Of a stretch of DNA of 64,000 bases, positions 54,116 to 63,961 are shown in pieces. The notes below the pieces were generated by a model. The model was not told where the DNA came from, made no database searches, and saw nothing but the letters and a program-made list of their open reading frames with translations. A program made the translations under genes and the position numbers. The DNA lies in NCBI RefSeq assembly GCF_000757485.1, contig NZ_JPYO01000042.1, forward strand, positions 484,626-548,625, read 5' to 3'. Within the stretch, counting starts at the first letter, position 1. Each line of letters starts with the position of its first letter. The DNA comes from Achromobacter sp. RTa (GTDB taxonomy: Bacteria; Pseudomonadota; Gammaproteobacteria; Burkholderiales; Burkholderiaceae_B).

Positions 54116-55812
54116 TGCCGACAACCTATACCCCCACTCCCCCGGCAGGCGACACCTCGTCCGCCATCCTGGCCATCCGCAATCTCTCGGTGGAAGTCGC
54201 GGGCGCGGGCAACCGTGTCGTGCGCAACCTCAGCCTGGACGTGCACGCGGGCGAAACGGTATGTGTCGTCGGCGAGTCCGGCTCTGGCAAGTCCGTTACG
54301 TCATTGGCCGTCATGGGCCTGCTGCCTCCGGGCGTGCTGTCCGTCAACGCCGGATCGATCCGCGTGGAGGGCGAAGACGTGGTCACGGCCACGCAGCGCC
54401 GCCTGCGCGAAATGCGCGCCACCCGCATGGCCATGGTGTTCCAGGAACCCATGACGGCGCTGAATCCCGTGCATACGGTGGGCAAGCAGGTGGACGAAGT
54501 CTTGCGCCTGCACCGCAAGAAGATGTCGGCCGCCGAACGCCGCGCCAAGGTGCTGGAGATGTTCCGGTCCGTGCACCTGCCGGACGTCGAGCGCATCTTC
54601 GACTCCTACCCCCACCAGTTGTCGGGTGGCCAGCGCCAGCGCATCGTCATCGCGATGGCGCTGATCCTGGAGCCCAAGCTGCTCATCGCGGACGAGCCCA
54701 CCACCGCGCTGGACGTCACCACCCAGAAGCAGATCCTGGCGCTCATCAAGGAGCTCCAGGTCAAGCACCGGACCGCGGTGCTGTTCATCACCCACGACTT
54801 CGGCGTCGTGGCCGAGATATCCGACCGCATCATCGTCATGAACCGCGGCGACCTGGTCGAAAGCGGCACCCGCGACGAGATCCTGGCCGAGCCCAAGCAG
54901 TCCTATACCCGGCGCCTGGTGTCCTCGGTGCCCAGCCTGGTCCCGTCACGCCGGGAAGCGCCCTCCGGCATGCCGGTGCTGCACGTCAAGGGGCTGGGCC
55001 GCACCTATGGCGGCAAGCAGTCGGTGCTGTCGCGCAAGGCAGCGCACAACATCATCGCGGCCTCCGACGTGAACCTCACGCTGCGCAAGGGCGAGATCCT
55101 GGGCATTGTGGGCGAATCGGGCTCGGGCAAGTCCACCGTGGCGCGCTGCATCGTGCGCCTGATCGAACCCACCGCCGGCCACATGATGATGGGAGGCGAA
55201 GACCTCAGCACCTTGTCGGGCTCGGCCCTGCGCCCCGTGCGCCGCCGGATCCAGATCGTGTTCCAGGACCCCTACCGTTCGCTGAACCCGCGCCGCACCG
55301 TCGGTGAGTCCATCATCGAAGGCCTGCTCAACTTCGGCGTGCCGCGCGAGCAGGCATTGAAACGCGCCGGCGAGACCCTGGCCGTGGTGGGCCTGAGCCC
55401 CGACGCCATGCAGCGCTACCCGCACCAGTTCTCGGGAGGCCAGCGCCAGCGCATCTGCATCGCGCGCGCCCTGGTCATGGATCCGGAGATCCTGGTGGCC
55501 GACGAGGCCGTGTCCGCGCTGGACGTATCGGTGCAGGCGCAGGTGCTGGAATTGCTGGAACAGGTGCGCCAGCGCACCGGCGTGGGCGTGCTGTTCATCA
55601 CGCACGACCTGCGCGTGGCCGCCCAGATCTGCGACACCATCATGGTCATGCAGCGCGGCAAGGTCGTCGAGACCGGCTCGGCCGAAACCGTCCTGACCGA
55701 GCCGCGCCACGAATACACCCGTGCCCTGATCGACGCGGCGCCCGGGCGAGACTGGGACTTCCGCAACTTCCGGCCCATCTCGGCCGGCCTGGCGCCGGCC
55801 TCCGCGCCGTGA
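54115..55812 (+). CDS. Fused dipeptide-type ABC ATPase (DppD-DppF)
   Basis: A 565-residue protein with two complete nucleotide-binding domains. NBD1: Walker A GESGSGKSVTS, signature LSGGQRQRI, Walker B LLIADEPTTALD. NBD2 (from about residue 290): Walker A GESGSGKSTVA, signature FSGGQRQRI, Walker B ILVADEAVSALD, in which the usual catalytic Glu is followed by Ala-Val-Ser. DppD and DppF are normally separate genes; the fused form (YejF/GsiA type) is well known. The start overlaps the DppC gene. Confidence 0.95.
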   Translation: MPTTYTPTPPAGDTSSAILAIRNLSVEVAGAGNRVVRNLSLDVHAGETVCVVGESGSGKSVTSLAVMGLLPPGVLSVNAGSIRVEGEDVVTATQRRLREMRATRMAMVFQEPMTALNPVHTVGKQVDEVLRLHRKKMSAAERRAKVLEMFRSVHLPDVERIFDSYPHQLSGGQRQRIVIAMALILEPKLLIADEPTTALDVTTQKQILALIKELQVKHRTAVLFITHDFGVVAEISDRIIVMNRGDLVESGTRDEILAEPKQSYTRRLVSSVPSLVPSRREAPSGMPVLHVKGLGRTYGGKQSVLSRKAAHNIIAASDVNLTLRKGEILGIVGESGSGKSTVARCIVRLIEPTAGHMMMGGEDLSTLSGSALRPVRRRIQIVFQDPYRSLNPRRTVGESIIEGLLNFGVPREQALKRAGETLAVVGLSPDAMQRYPHQFSGGQRQRICIARALVMDPEILVADEAVSALDVSVQAQVLELLEQVRQRTGVGVLFITHDLRVAAQICDTIMVMQRGKVVETGSAETVLTEPRHEYTRALIDAAPGRDWDFRNFRPISAGLAPASAP

Positions 55813-55839
55813 CGCAACGATCCGCCTACAGGAACCGAA

Positions 55840-57249
55840 ATGCCGCAACCGCATGAAATGTCCGCAGTGGAGCTTCTTCAGGCATACCGCGACAAGACCT
55901 TGTCGCCCGTCGAAGCCACCCGCTCCGTGCTGGAGCACATCGCGCGCTGGGAACCGCAGCTGAAGGCCACCTATGCGCTGGATCCTGAAGGCGCGCTGGA
56001 GATGGCCCGCGCCTCCGAGGCCCGCTGGATGAAGGGCGAGCCCCAATCGGCCGGCGGCCATACGCTGGACGGCGTGCCCGCCACCATCAAAGAGAACATC
56101 GCCACGCGCGGCGTGCCCGTGCCGCTGGGCACCGCCGCGACCGACCTCACCCCGGCCCCCGCCGACGCGCCCCCCGCCGCCCGCATGCGCGAGGCCGGCG
56201 CCGTGCTGCTGGGCAAGACCACCATGCCCGACTACGGCATGCTGTCATCCGGGCTGTCCAGCTTCCACGAATTGACCCGCAACCCCTGGGACCTGTCCAA
56301 GAACCCGGGCGGCTCCAGCGCGGGCGCCGGCGCCGCCGCCGCGGCGGGCTACGGTCCCTTGCATATCGGCACCGACATCGGCGGCTCCGTGCGGCTGCCG
56401 GCCGCATGGTGCGGCATCGCCACGCTCAAGCCCAGCCTGGGCCGCATCCCGATCGACCCGCCCTTCATGGGCCGCTGCGCCGGCCCGATGACCCGCACCG
56501 TGGCCGACGCGGCGCTCATGATGGGCGTGCTGTCGCAGCCCGACGCGCGCGACCACATGAGCCTGCCCTACCAGGAAATCGACTGGCACGACCTGGAGCG
56601 CGATGTGCGCGGCCTGCGCATCGGTCTGCTGATGGACGCGGGCTGCGGCCTGCCGGTGGATCCCGAGATCCTCGACGCGGTGCAGGCCGCGGCGCGCGCC
56701 TTCGAGGCCGCGGGCGCCATCGTGACGCCCATGCAGCCCTGGATGACCCCGGACATGCTGGACGGCGTGGACCGTTTCTGGCGCACCCGCTCGGCGCTGG
56801 ACCTGGCCGCCCTGCCCAAAGCCCGCCGCGCCAGGATCCTGCCCTTCATTCGCGCCTGGGCGGAAAGCGGCGGCGGCCAGTCCGGCGAAGCCGTGTTCCG
56901 CAGCTACTACGAAACCTTGAACGTGCGCGCCAAGACGGTCGCGGCCTGCGCGCCGTACGACTACGTGCTGTCGCCCGTGGCGCCCGTGGTCGCCTACAAC
57001 GCCGAATGGCCGTCGCCCACCAACGAAGTCGCGACCACGATGCACCACATCGGCTTCACCCTGCCCTTCAACATGAGCGAGCAGCCCGCAGCCTCCGTCA
57101 ATTGCGGCTACACCAATGCCGGCCTGCCCATCGGCCTGCAGATCGCCGGCCCGCGCTTCGACGACCTGGGCGTGCTGCGCCTGGCGCGAGCCTGGGAGCG
57201 GATGCGCCCCGCGCAACATCCTTGGCCGCAGCCCCCCAAGGCAGCCTGA
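55840..57249 (+). CDS. Amidase-signature family hydrolase
   Basis: A 469-residue cytosolic amidase with the Ser-cisSer-Lys triad: Lys in LLGKTTMPDYGM, the Ser pair in NPGGSSAGAGAAAAAGYG and the GTDIGGSVRLPAAWCG loop. No GatB partner or GatC is nearby, so it is not the tRNA amidotransferase. It lies between the ABC importer and the second M81 gene and probably hydrolyses an amide arriving through that importer. AGGAACC precedes the ATG. Confidence 0.94.
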   Translation: MPQPHEMSAVELLQAYRDKTLSPVEATRSVLEHIARWEPQLKATYALDPEGALEMARASEARWMKGEPQSAGGHTLDGVPATIKENIATRGVPVPLGTAATDLTPAPADAPPAARMREAGAVLLGKTTMPDYGMLSSGLSSFHELTRNPWDLSKNPGGSSAGAGAAAAAGYGPLHIGTDIGGSVRLPAAWCGIATLKPSLGRIPIDPPFMGRCAGPMTRTVADAALMMGVLSQPDARDHMSLPYQEIDWHDLERDVRGLRIGLLMDAGCGLPVDPEILDAVQAAARAFEAAGAIVTPMQPWMTPDMLDGVDRFWRTRSALDLAALPKARRARILPFIRAWAESGGGQSGEAVFRSYYETLNVRAKTVAACAPYDYVLSPVAPVVAYNAEWPSPTNEVATTMHHIGFTLPFNMSEQPAASVNCGYTNAGLPIGLQIAGPRFDDLGVLRLARAWERMRPAQHPWPQPPKAA

Positions 57250-57279
57250 CCCTTCCCCAGCAGACCCAGAGGAATTCCC

Positions 57280-58755
57280 ATGCGTTGGCTTTTGGCAATG
57301 ATCAAGCACGAGACGAATACCTTTTCGCCCGTGCCGACCCCGCTTGAACGTTTCTTCCGCGGCAACCCCGAAATCCTGGCCGGCGAACGCGCCATCAAGG
57401 CCTACGAGAACACCGACAGCGGCCTGGGCGGCTATATCGAAGTGGCCCGCCGCGAGGGTGCCGAGATGGTCATCCCGGTAGCGGCCGAGTCCTGGCCCAG
57501 CGGGCCGGCCAGCGCGCAAACGCATGAACGGTTGTGCAAGCTGGTCCTGGACGAAGTCCAGCGCGGCGGCTTCGACGCCATCCTGCTGGACCTGCACGGC
57601 GCCATGGTGGCGCAGGGCGTGGACGACGCCGAAGGCGACCTGCTGCGCCGCCTGCGCGAAATCGATCCCACGACGCCCGTGGCCGTCACGCTGGACATGC
57701 ACGCCAACATCTACGACGACATCGTCAGGAACGCCACGGTCATCAGCGGCTTCCACACCTATCCCCACGTGGACATCCGCGAATCGGGCGTGCGCGCCGC
57801 GAACGTGATCGTGCGCACCCTGAAGGGCGAGATCAAGCCCGTCATGTCCTGGGCCAACAAGCCCATGCTGCCCCATATCATGTGCCAGGGCACCCATGCC
57901 GCGCCCAACAAGCCCCTGCAGGAACGCTGCCGGGAGCTGGAAGCCGGCGGCGTGCTGGCCGCCTCGGTATTCGTGGGTTTTCCCCACGCCGACATCCGCG
58001 AGGCGGGCCTGAGCGCCGTTGTCTGTACGGACGGCAAGCTGGCCGAAGCGGAAGAATACCGCGACGAGCTGCTCGACCGGGCCTGGAAGGGACGCGCCGA
58101 CTGGGTGTTCCATCCGGAACCGCTCGCGCCCACCATCGCGCGCGCCAAGGCGATCGAACAAGGCCCCGTCGTGCTGCTGGACCATTACGACAACACGGGC
58201 TCGGGCGGCACGATGGACACCACCGCCGTGCTGGCCGAGGTGCTGCGCCAGGAATTGGAAAACGTGGTCTTCTACGCCATCTGCGACCCGCAAGCCGCGC
58301 AGGAAGCGGCCGCGGCCGGAGTGGGCCAGGCCATCACGCTCAAGCTGGGCGGCAAGATGCCCATGCCCGCCATCAAGGAACCCAGCGAACCGCTGGAAGT
58401 CACCGGCCGCGTCAAGCTGGTGTTCGACGGCGTATACCTGAACCGGGGCCCCATGTACCGCGGCGTGCGCAACGATACCGGGCTGACCGTCGTTATCGAT
58501 ACGGGCCGCGTGGAAATCGTGGTGGTGTCGCGGCACCAGGAGCCGTTCGACGTCAACTGCCTGCTGTCGGCCGGCGTCGACCCGCTGCAAAAGCGCTATG
58601 TGGTGCTGAAAAGCCGGGTGCATTGGCGCGCGGGCTTCTCCGACATGGCCACGGAAGTCATCGAATGCACGGGCGTGGGCGTCACCACCTCCGATTATGG
58701 CCAGCTGGAGTTCAAGAAAGTGCGCCGTCCGATCTATCCGCTGGACGCGCTGTAG
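57280..58755 (+). CDS. M81 family (MlrC-like) metallopeptidase 2
   Basis: A 491-residue paralogue of the M81 protein at 49094, with the same metal motifs (MIKHETNTFSP, ILLDLHGAMV, VTLDMHANIY and GFHTYPHVDI) and the loop DHYDNTGSGGTMDTTAV. The two copies have diverged strongly and differ in the region after the metal site (here MLPHIMCQGTHAAPNKPLQ). It follows the amidase gene by 30 bp and is preceded by AGAGGAATTCCC. The pair bracketing an importer suggests cleavage of two bonds or two related peptides. Confidence 0.9.
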   Translation: MRWLLAMIKHETNTFSPVPTPLERFFRGNPEILAGERAIKAYENTDSGLGGYIEVARREGAEMVIPVAAESWPSGPASAQTHERLCKLVLDEVQRGGFDAILLDLHGAMVAQGVDDAEGDLLRRLREIDPTTPVAVTLDMHANIYDDIVRNATVISGFHTYPHVDIRESGVRAANVIVRTLKGEIKPVMSWANKPMLPHIMCQGTHAAPNKPLQERCRELEAGGVLAASVFVGFPHADIREAGLSAVVCTDGKLAEAEEYRDELLDRAWKGRADWVFHPEPLAPTIARAKAIEQGPVVLLDHYDNTGSGGTMDTTAVLAEVLRQELENVVFYAICDPQAAQEAAAAGVGQAITLKLGGKMPMPAIKEPSEPLEVTGRVKLVFDGVYLNRGPMYRGVRNDTGLTVVIDTGRVEIVVVSRHQEPFDVNCLLSAGVDPLQKRYVVLKSRVHWRAGFSDMATEVIECTGVGVTTSDYGQLEFKKVRRPIYPLDAL

Positions 58756-58777
58756 CCTTTTGCGCATTTTCCGCCCG

Positions 58778-58810
58778 AAAAGCCGGCCCAACAGCGCCGG
58801 CTTTCATTTT
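58778..58810 (+). terminator. Rho-independent terminator after the M81-ABC-amidase operon
   Basis: AAAGCCGGC (779-787) pairs with GCCGGCTTT (796-804), with loop CCAACAGC, followed by CATTTT. It closes the operon that begins at 49094. Confidence 0.85.
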
Positions 58811-58989
58811 GACATCTTCTGTAACTGCGAGCACGCTCAGGCGAGCTGTCGCTCGGTATACTCGCCGCGGGCCTTACAGGCCGATGAATACGCGTATTCC
58901 AATGGAAGCGGCCCGCAGGGGGCCGCCTCGCGGCAGAAACCGCCGCGGCCACCGGATATGACTCGATAATCAACGACACAAGCAGAACG

Positions 58990-60936
58990 ATGAAAAAGAG
59001 CGTAGCGATCACCCTCGGCGTGGTCATAGTGGGAGCAGGAAGCTGGGTCGGCGCCACGTGGTACACCGGCAAACGCATCGAGGAAAGCTCGCAGCGCCAC
59101 CTGGCGGAAGCCAACGAGAAGCTGGCCAAGATCACGCCGTTGTTCGGCCTGCGCATCGACCAGCTGAAATACGAACGCGGCCTGTTCTCGACGCAGGCGC
59201 GCTATGGCCTGTCCTTCGTCAAGAGCGACAGCACCCCCGATGACATGCCCGCCGGCATGGTCGAGTTCGACGCCACCATCGAACACGGCCCCTTCCCCAA
59301 GAGCGCCCTGGCGCGCGGCGCGATCGCGCCCAAGCTGGCCTTCGTCCACAGCGAGATCGCCAAGACGGACAACATCAAGGAACTGTTCGAGCTCACCAAC
59401 GGCGTCTCGCCGCTGGCCGGCGACGCCGTGATCAGCTTCGGCGGCTTCGCCACCGCCAGCGCCACGATCGCGCCGGTCAAGGTCGAACATGAAGGCAACG
59501 CGGTCGACTTCAGCGGCATGACGGTCAACGGCACCTTCGACCGCAAGCTGCAGGCGATCACCGCAAACGCCCTGGTGGAAACGCTGTCCGTGAACGGCGA
59601 GAAGTCGGACGACCCGGTCAAGATGACGATGTCCGGCCTGACCATGGACGTGAACAGCCGCATGGGCAAGTTCGGCCTGTCCGTCGGCGATTCGAACATC
59701 AAGGTCAAGCGCATCGATGTCGTCAAGCCCGATGAAGAAGTCAAGGTCTCGCTGGACAACCTGGGCTATGGCGTCAAGCTGTCCGAAGACGACAAGACCA
59801 TCAACGCCGAGGCGACCTACCAGACCGGCGACATCGTCCTGAACGATGTCGCGCTGGGCAACGGCCAGGCCGTCGTCAAGCTCGCCAAGCTGGACGGCGA
59901 GGCCGTCAAGCAACTGTCCGACACCTACAACCAGATCGTGCGCCAATACATGATGGGCGCGAGCGACGAAGGCCTGAAGGACGAACAGTTCGACGTGCTG
60001 CTGGACAACGCCGGCAAGCTGCTCAACGGCAATCCGTCGTTCAGCATCGACCCGCTCAGCTGGAAGACCGCCAAGGGCGAAAGCAAGCTGACGTTCACGC
60101 TGGACCTGGCCAATCCGCCCAACGTGAAGGAACTGACCCCGCAGGAAATCCTGGTCAAGGCCATCAAGCAGATCGACGCCACGCTGGTCATCTCCAAGCC
60201 CATGGTCCGCGACTTGATGGTGCAGTACGCCATCAAGAAGGAAGGCCTGGACGCCACGGCGGCCGGCGCCGAGGCCGACGAGCAGATGCGCTCGGTGTCG
60301 GGCATGGCCGAAATGTTCAACGTCGGCAAGAACGACGGCGACAACATCGTCGGCAAGTTCCACTTCGCCGACGGCATGGGCGACCTGAACGGCCAGAAGA
60401 TTCCGGCCGAGGAACTGTTCGCCGGCCTGCTGGGCGCGACGGGCATGGACGACGAGGGCGAGCCCGAAAACATGGACATGGATCCGGAAGAGCCTGCCGC
60501 CGCGGCGGCTCCCGCCGACCTGATGCAGGACTTCGACTTCGACACCGTCAACGCCATGCTGTCCGATATGTCGTACTCGCCCCGCAAGGAAGACGGCGAA
60601 GAAGGCCCCGTGCTGATCCTGGCACCCGCCAATACGGGCGCAACCGACCTGCGCGTGGAATTCTTGTGCAACGACTTCACGGAACAGTGCCACGACCTCG
60701 TGGTGACTGCGACGTACAGCAGCAAGAAGCCGGTCTCGCTCAAGGCGATCAACGCCTGGAACCAGGAATACCGCTGGACGCGCGCCTACCTGGACGACAA
60801 GAACCAGGCCGTGCTGCAGATGGACATGAACTCGGAAGGCGGCATCGGCAAGGAAAACCTGCAGATCATGCTGAACACGTTCTTCAGCATCGCGGAAGAC
60901 TTCTCCGTCGCCAGCAAAGCCGCGCCGGCGAAGTAA
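58990..60936 (+). CDS. DUF945 (YdgA-like) protein fused to a YbjN-type domain
   Basis: A 648-residue protein. An N-terminal hydrophobic anchor (VAITLGVVIVGAGSWVGATWYTG) is followed by a DUF945 region of roughly 450 residues, typical of YdgA (KITPLFGLRIDQLKYERGLFSTQARYGL). Then comes a linker rich in Glu, Asp, Pro and Ala (about 483-509). From residue 510 to 640 is a YbjN-like (T3SS-chaperone-fold) domain, seen in SLKAINAWNQEYRWTRAYL and AVLQMDMNSEGGIGKENLQ. YbjN and YdgA are separate proteins in E. coli; both have poorly known roles (stress and motility, cell envelope). It has its own promoter region, with TATACT at 58857-58862, and a strong terminator. Confidence 0.85.
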   Translation: MKKSVAITLGVVIVGAGSWVGATWYTGKRIEESSQRHLAEANEKLAKITPLFGLRIDQLKYERGLFSTQARYGLSFVKSDSTPDDMPAGMVEFDATIEHGPFPKSALARGAIAPKLAFVHSEIAKTDNIKELFELTNGVSPLAGDAVISFGGFATASATIAPVKVEHEGNAVDFSGMTVNGTFDRKLQAITANALVETLSVNGEKSDDPVKMTMSGLTMDVNSRMGKFGLSVGDSNIKVKRIDVVKPDEEVKVSLDNLGYGVKLSEDDKTINAEATYQTGDIVLNDVALGNGQAVVKLAKLDGEAVKQLSDTYNQIVRQYMMGASDEGLKDEQFDVLLDNAGKLLNGNPSFSIDPLSWKTAKGESKLTFTLDLANPPNVKELTPQEILVKAIKQIDATLVISKPMVRDLMVQYAIKKEGLDATAAGAEADEQMRSVSGMAEMFNVGKNDGDNIVGKFHFADGMGDLNGQKIPAEELFAGLLGATGMDDEGEPENMDMDPEEPAAAAAPADLMQDFDFDTVNAMLSDMSYSPRKEDGEEGPVLILAPANTGATDLRVEFLCNDFTEQCHDLVVTATYSSKKPVSLKAINAWNQEYRWTRAYLDDKNQAVLQMDMNSEGGIGKENLQIMLNTFFSIAEDFSVASKAAPAK

Positions 60937-60956
60937 GCGCCAAGCCGACGCAGGAT

Positions 60957-60994
60957 AAAAAAATCCCCCGTTTTCCTGACGGGGGATTTTTTTT
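60957..60994. terminator. Bidirectional terminator between the DUF945 gene and gcvP
   Basis: A perfect stem (AAAAATCCCCCGT, 958-970 region, against ACGGGGGATTTTT) with A7 before and T8 after it, so it serves both convergent transcripts: the plus-strand DUF945 gene and the minus-strand gcvP. Confidence 0.95.
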
Positions 60995-61032
60995 GCCCAG
61001 GCCCGGCTCGCGCCGGGCCTTGCGGCCCGCGC

Positions 61033-63906
61033 TTAAGCGTAGGCTTCGATCGGCAGGCAGGCGCACACCAGGTTGCGGTCACCGTAGGCATTGTCCACGC
61101 GGGCGACCGGCGGCCAGTACTTCGCGTCGCGCAGCGACGCCACCGGATAGGCGGCCTGCTGGCGCGGATAGTCGTGCAGCCATTCTTCGGCCAGCAGCAT
61201 CTGCGCGGTGTGCGGGGCGTTCTTCAGGACGTTGTCCTCGCGGTCGCGCTCGCCGCGCTCGACCTGGGCGATCTCCTCGCGGATGGAAATCATGGCGTCG
61301 ATGAAGCGGTCCAGTTCGGCGATGCTTTCCGATTCCGTCGGCTCGACCATCAGCGTGCCCGCGACGGGGAAGCTCATGGTGGGAGCGTGGAAACCGTAGT
61401 CCATCAGGCGCTTGGCGATGTCCTCGGCGCTGATACCGCTGGTTTCCTTCAGCGGACGCACGTCCAGGATGCACTCGTGCGCCACGCGGCCATGGCGGCC
61501 CGCGTACAGCACCGGATAGTGGCCGCGCAGGCGCGTGGCGATGTAGTTGGCGTTCAGGATGGCCACTTCGGTGGCGCGGCGCAGGCCGTCGGCGCCCATC
61601 AGCGCGATGTACACGTACGGGATCGGCAGGATGCCGGCGGAGCCGAACGGCGCGGCCGACACCGGGCCGACCTTGGCGTCGCCCGGCAGCTTGCCCTGTT
61701 CATTCACCACGCCGGGCAGGTACGGGGCCAGGTGCGCGCGCACCGCCACTGGGCCCACGCCGGGGCCGCCACCGCCGTGCGGAATGCAGAAGGTCTTGTG
61801 CAGGTTCAGGTGGGACACGTCCGAACCGAATTTGCCCGGCTGGGCCACGCCGACCATGGCGTTCATGTTGGCGCCGTCCAGGTAGACCTGGCCGCCGGCC
61901 TGGTGCACCAGATCGCAGATCTCGGTCACGGCTTCCTCGAACACGCCGTGCGTGGACGGGTACGTGATCATCAGGGCGGCCAGCTTGTCGCCCACCTGTT
62001 CGATCTTGGCGCGCAAGTCGGCCAGGTCCACGTTGCCGTTGGCGTCGGACGCCACCACCACCACGTCCATGCCGGCCAGCTGGGCCGAGGCGGGGTTGGT
62101 GCCATGCGCCGACGACGGGATCAGGCAGATGTTGCGCTGGTGCTGGCCATTGGCCTGGTGATAGCCGCGGATAGCCAGCAGGCCGGCGTATTCGCCCTGC
62201 GCGCCCGAGTTGGGCTGCAGGCTGATGTTGTCGTAGCCGGTGATCTCGCACAGCGCGGCCGACAGCCGGTCGATCAGCTCGTTGTAGCCCTGGCTTTGCG
62301 CGGCGGGCGCGAACGGGTGAATCAGCGCGAATTCGGGCCAGGTGATGGGGATCATTTCGGCCGTGGCGTTGAGCTTCATGGTGCACGAACCCAGCGGGAT
62401 CATCGTGCGGTCCAGCGCCAGATCCTTGTCGGCCAGCTTGCGCAGGTAGCGCAGCATGTCGGTCTCGGACTGCACGCTGGAGAACACCGGATGCTTCAGG
62501 ATGGCGCTTTCGCGCGCCACGCCCGCGGGGATGCCGCCGGCCGCCGCCGCGTCCAGGGCGTCGAGGTCGAGTTCGACGTCATCGCGTTCCAGGCCCGCCG
62601 CAAAAACGTTGACCAGCGCCAGGAGGTCGTCCGCGCTCACCGTTTCGTCGAGCGAAACAGCAAGGCGGGCGCCATCGACGCGGCGCAGGTTGATCCGGGC
62701 GCAGTCGGCAGCCGTCAGAATGGCGGGGGTGGCCGCGCCGGTTTCCAGCAGCAGCGTGTCGAAGAAGGTGTCGTTGGCGACCTTCACGCCCAGCTTGACC
62801 AGCTCGGCGCGCAGGATCGCGGTGCTGCGCTGCACGCGCTCGGCGATGCGGCGGATGCCCGCCGGGCCGTGCCACACGGCGTACATGCCGGCCATCACGG
62901 CCAGCAGCACTTGCGCGGTGCAGATGTTGGAAGTGGCCTTTTCGCGGCGGATGTGCTGTTCGCGCGTCTGCAGCGCCAGGCGCATCGCCGGATTGCCCTG
63001 CGCGTCCTTGGACACGCCGACCAGGCGGCCCGCCATGTTGCGCTTGAAGGCGTCCTTGCAGGCCATAAAGCCGGCATGCGGGCCGCCGAAGCCGAACGGC
63101 ACGCCGAAGCGCTGCGCCGAGCCGATGGCGATGTCGGCGCCCCACTCGCCCGGGGCTGCCAGCAGGGCCAGCGCCAGCAAGTCGGTGGCCACGGCCACGA
63201 CCGCGCCTTGCGCATGCGCGGCTTCGGCCAGTTGGCGGTAGTCGGAAATGGAGCCGGTGCTGTGCGGGTACTGGAGCAGCACGCCGAAGCACTCGGGCAG
63301 GCCTTCGGCCTCGTCGCCCACCGCGATCTCGATGTCCAGGCCTTCGGCGCGCGTGCGCACGACTTCGAGGGTCTGGGGATGCACGTGGCGCGAAACGAAG
63401 AACACCGGGCTCTTCGATTTGGCGCTGCGGCGCGCCAGCGTCATGGCTTCGGCCGCGGCGGTGCCTTCGTCCAGCAGCGAGGCGTTGGAGATGTCCAGCC
63501 CGGTCAGGTCGGCGACCATGGTCTGGTAATTCAGCAGGGCCTCGAGGCGGCCCTGCGAGATTTCGGGCTGGTACGGCGTGTAGGCCGTGTACCAGGCGGG
63601 ATTCTCGAGGATGTTGCGCAACACCACATTGGGCGTGTGCGTGCCGTAGTACCCCTGGCCGATGTAGCTGCGGTAGACCTGGTTGCGGCCCGCGATCTGC
63701 TTGAGTTCGCCCAGCACGTCGGTTTCGCTGCGCGATTGCGGCAGCGCCAGCGGAGCCTGGCTGCGGATCTTGGGCGGCACGACTTCTTCGATCAGGGCGT
63801 CCAGGCTGGCGCTGCCGATGACGGCGAGCATGGCGGCCTGGTCGGCGTCGGAGGGGCCGATGTGGCGGGGGATGAAGTCGGTATGGGTGTCTAGGGCGCG
63901 CGACAT
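61033..63906 (-). CDS. gcvP: Glycine dehydrogenase (decarboxylating), P protein of the glycine cleavage system
   Basis: A 957-residue homodimer-type P protein. It decarboxylates glycine and passes the methylamine to GcvH lipoate. The single-chain form has two homologous halves; the active Schiff-base Lys lies in [19 protein letters not shown] and the Gly-rich loop and the His for PLP are intact. The ATG at 63906 begins [22 protein letters not shown]. gcvH is expected upstream beyond the window. It converges on the DUF945 gene. Confidence 0.98.
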   Translation of the reverse strand: MSRALDTHTDFIPRHIGPSDADQAAMLAVIGSASLDALIEEVVPPKIRSQAPLALPQSRSETDVLGELKQIAGRNQVYRSYIGQGYYGTHTPNVVLRNILENPAWYTAYTPYQPEISQGRLEALLNYQTMVADLTGLDISNASLLDEGTAAAEAMTLARRSAKSKSPVFFVSRHVHPQTLEVVRTRAEGLDIEIAVGDEAEGLPECFGVLLQYPHSTGSISDYRQLAEAAHAQGAVVAVATDLLALALLAAPGEWGADIAIGSAQRFGVPFGFGGPHAGFMACKDAFKRNMAGRLVGVSKDAQGNPAMRLALQTREQHIRREKATSNICTAQVLLAVMAGMYAVWHGPAGIRRIAERVQRSTAILRAELVKLGVKVANDTFFDTLLLETGAATPAILTAADCARINLRRVDGARLAVSLDETVSADDLLALVNVFAAGLERDDVELDLDALDAAAAGGIPAGVARESAILKHPVFSSVQSETDMLRYLRKLADKDLALDRTMIPLGSCTMKLNATAEMIPITWPEFALIHPFAPAAQSQGYNELIDRLSAALCEITGYDNISLQPNSGAQGEYAGLLAIRGYHQANGQHQRNICLIPSSAHGTNPASAQLAGMDVVVVASDANGNVDLADLRAKIEQVGDKLAALMITYPSTHGVFEEAVTEICDLVHQAGGQVYLDGANMNAMVGVAQPGKFGSDVSHLNLHKTFCIPHGGGGPGVGPVAVRAHLAPYLPGVVNEQGKLPGDAKVGPVSAAPFGSAGILPIPYVYIALMGADGLRRATEVAILNANYIATRLRGHYPVLYAGRHGRVAHECILDVRPLKETSGISAEDIAKRLMDYGFHAPTMSFPVAGTLMVEPTESESIAELDRFIDAMISIREEIAQVERGERDREDNVLKNAPHTAQMLLAEEWLHDYPRQQAAYPVASLRDAKYWPPVARVDNAYGDRNLVCACLPIEAYA

Positions 63907-63961
63907 GGGGAGATCTCGGGGTAGCGGGTGCCGTCGGAGGACGGACGGTATTGCATCTTGC

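Noticed and set aside
58809..58862. TTGACA and TATACT upstream of the DUF945 gene as a promoter pair
   Set aside because: They are 42 bases apart; the TTGACA lies at the end of the preceding terminator. The TATACT may be a real -10 with a different, poor -35.
61174..63894. A 906-codon open frame on the strand opposite gcvP, and similar long antisense frames (for example 4607-6403, 30247-32502, 32722-34854)
   Set aside because: GC-rich coding strands with biased third positions open long antisense frames. These have unnatural composition (runs of Ala, Gly, Arg, His, Gln) and no family features, and the opposite strand carries recognised genes.
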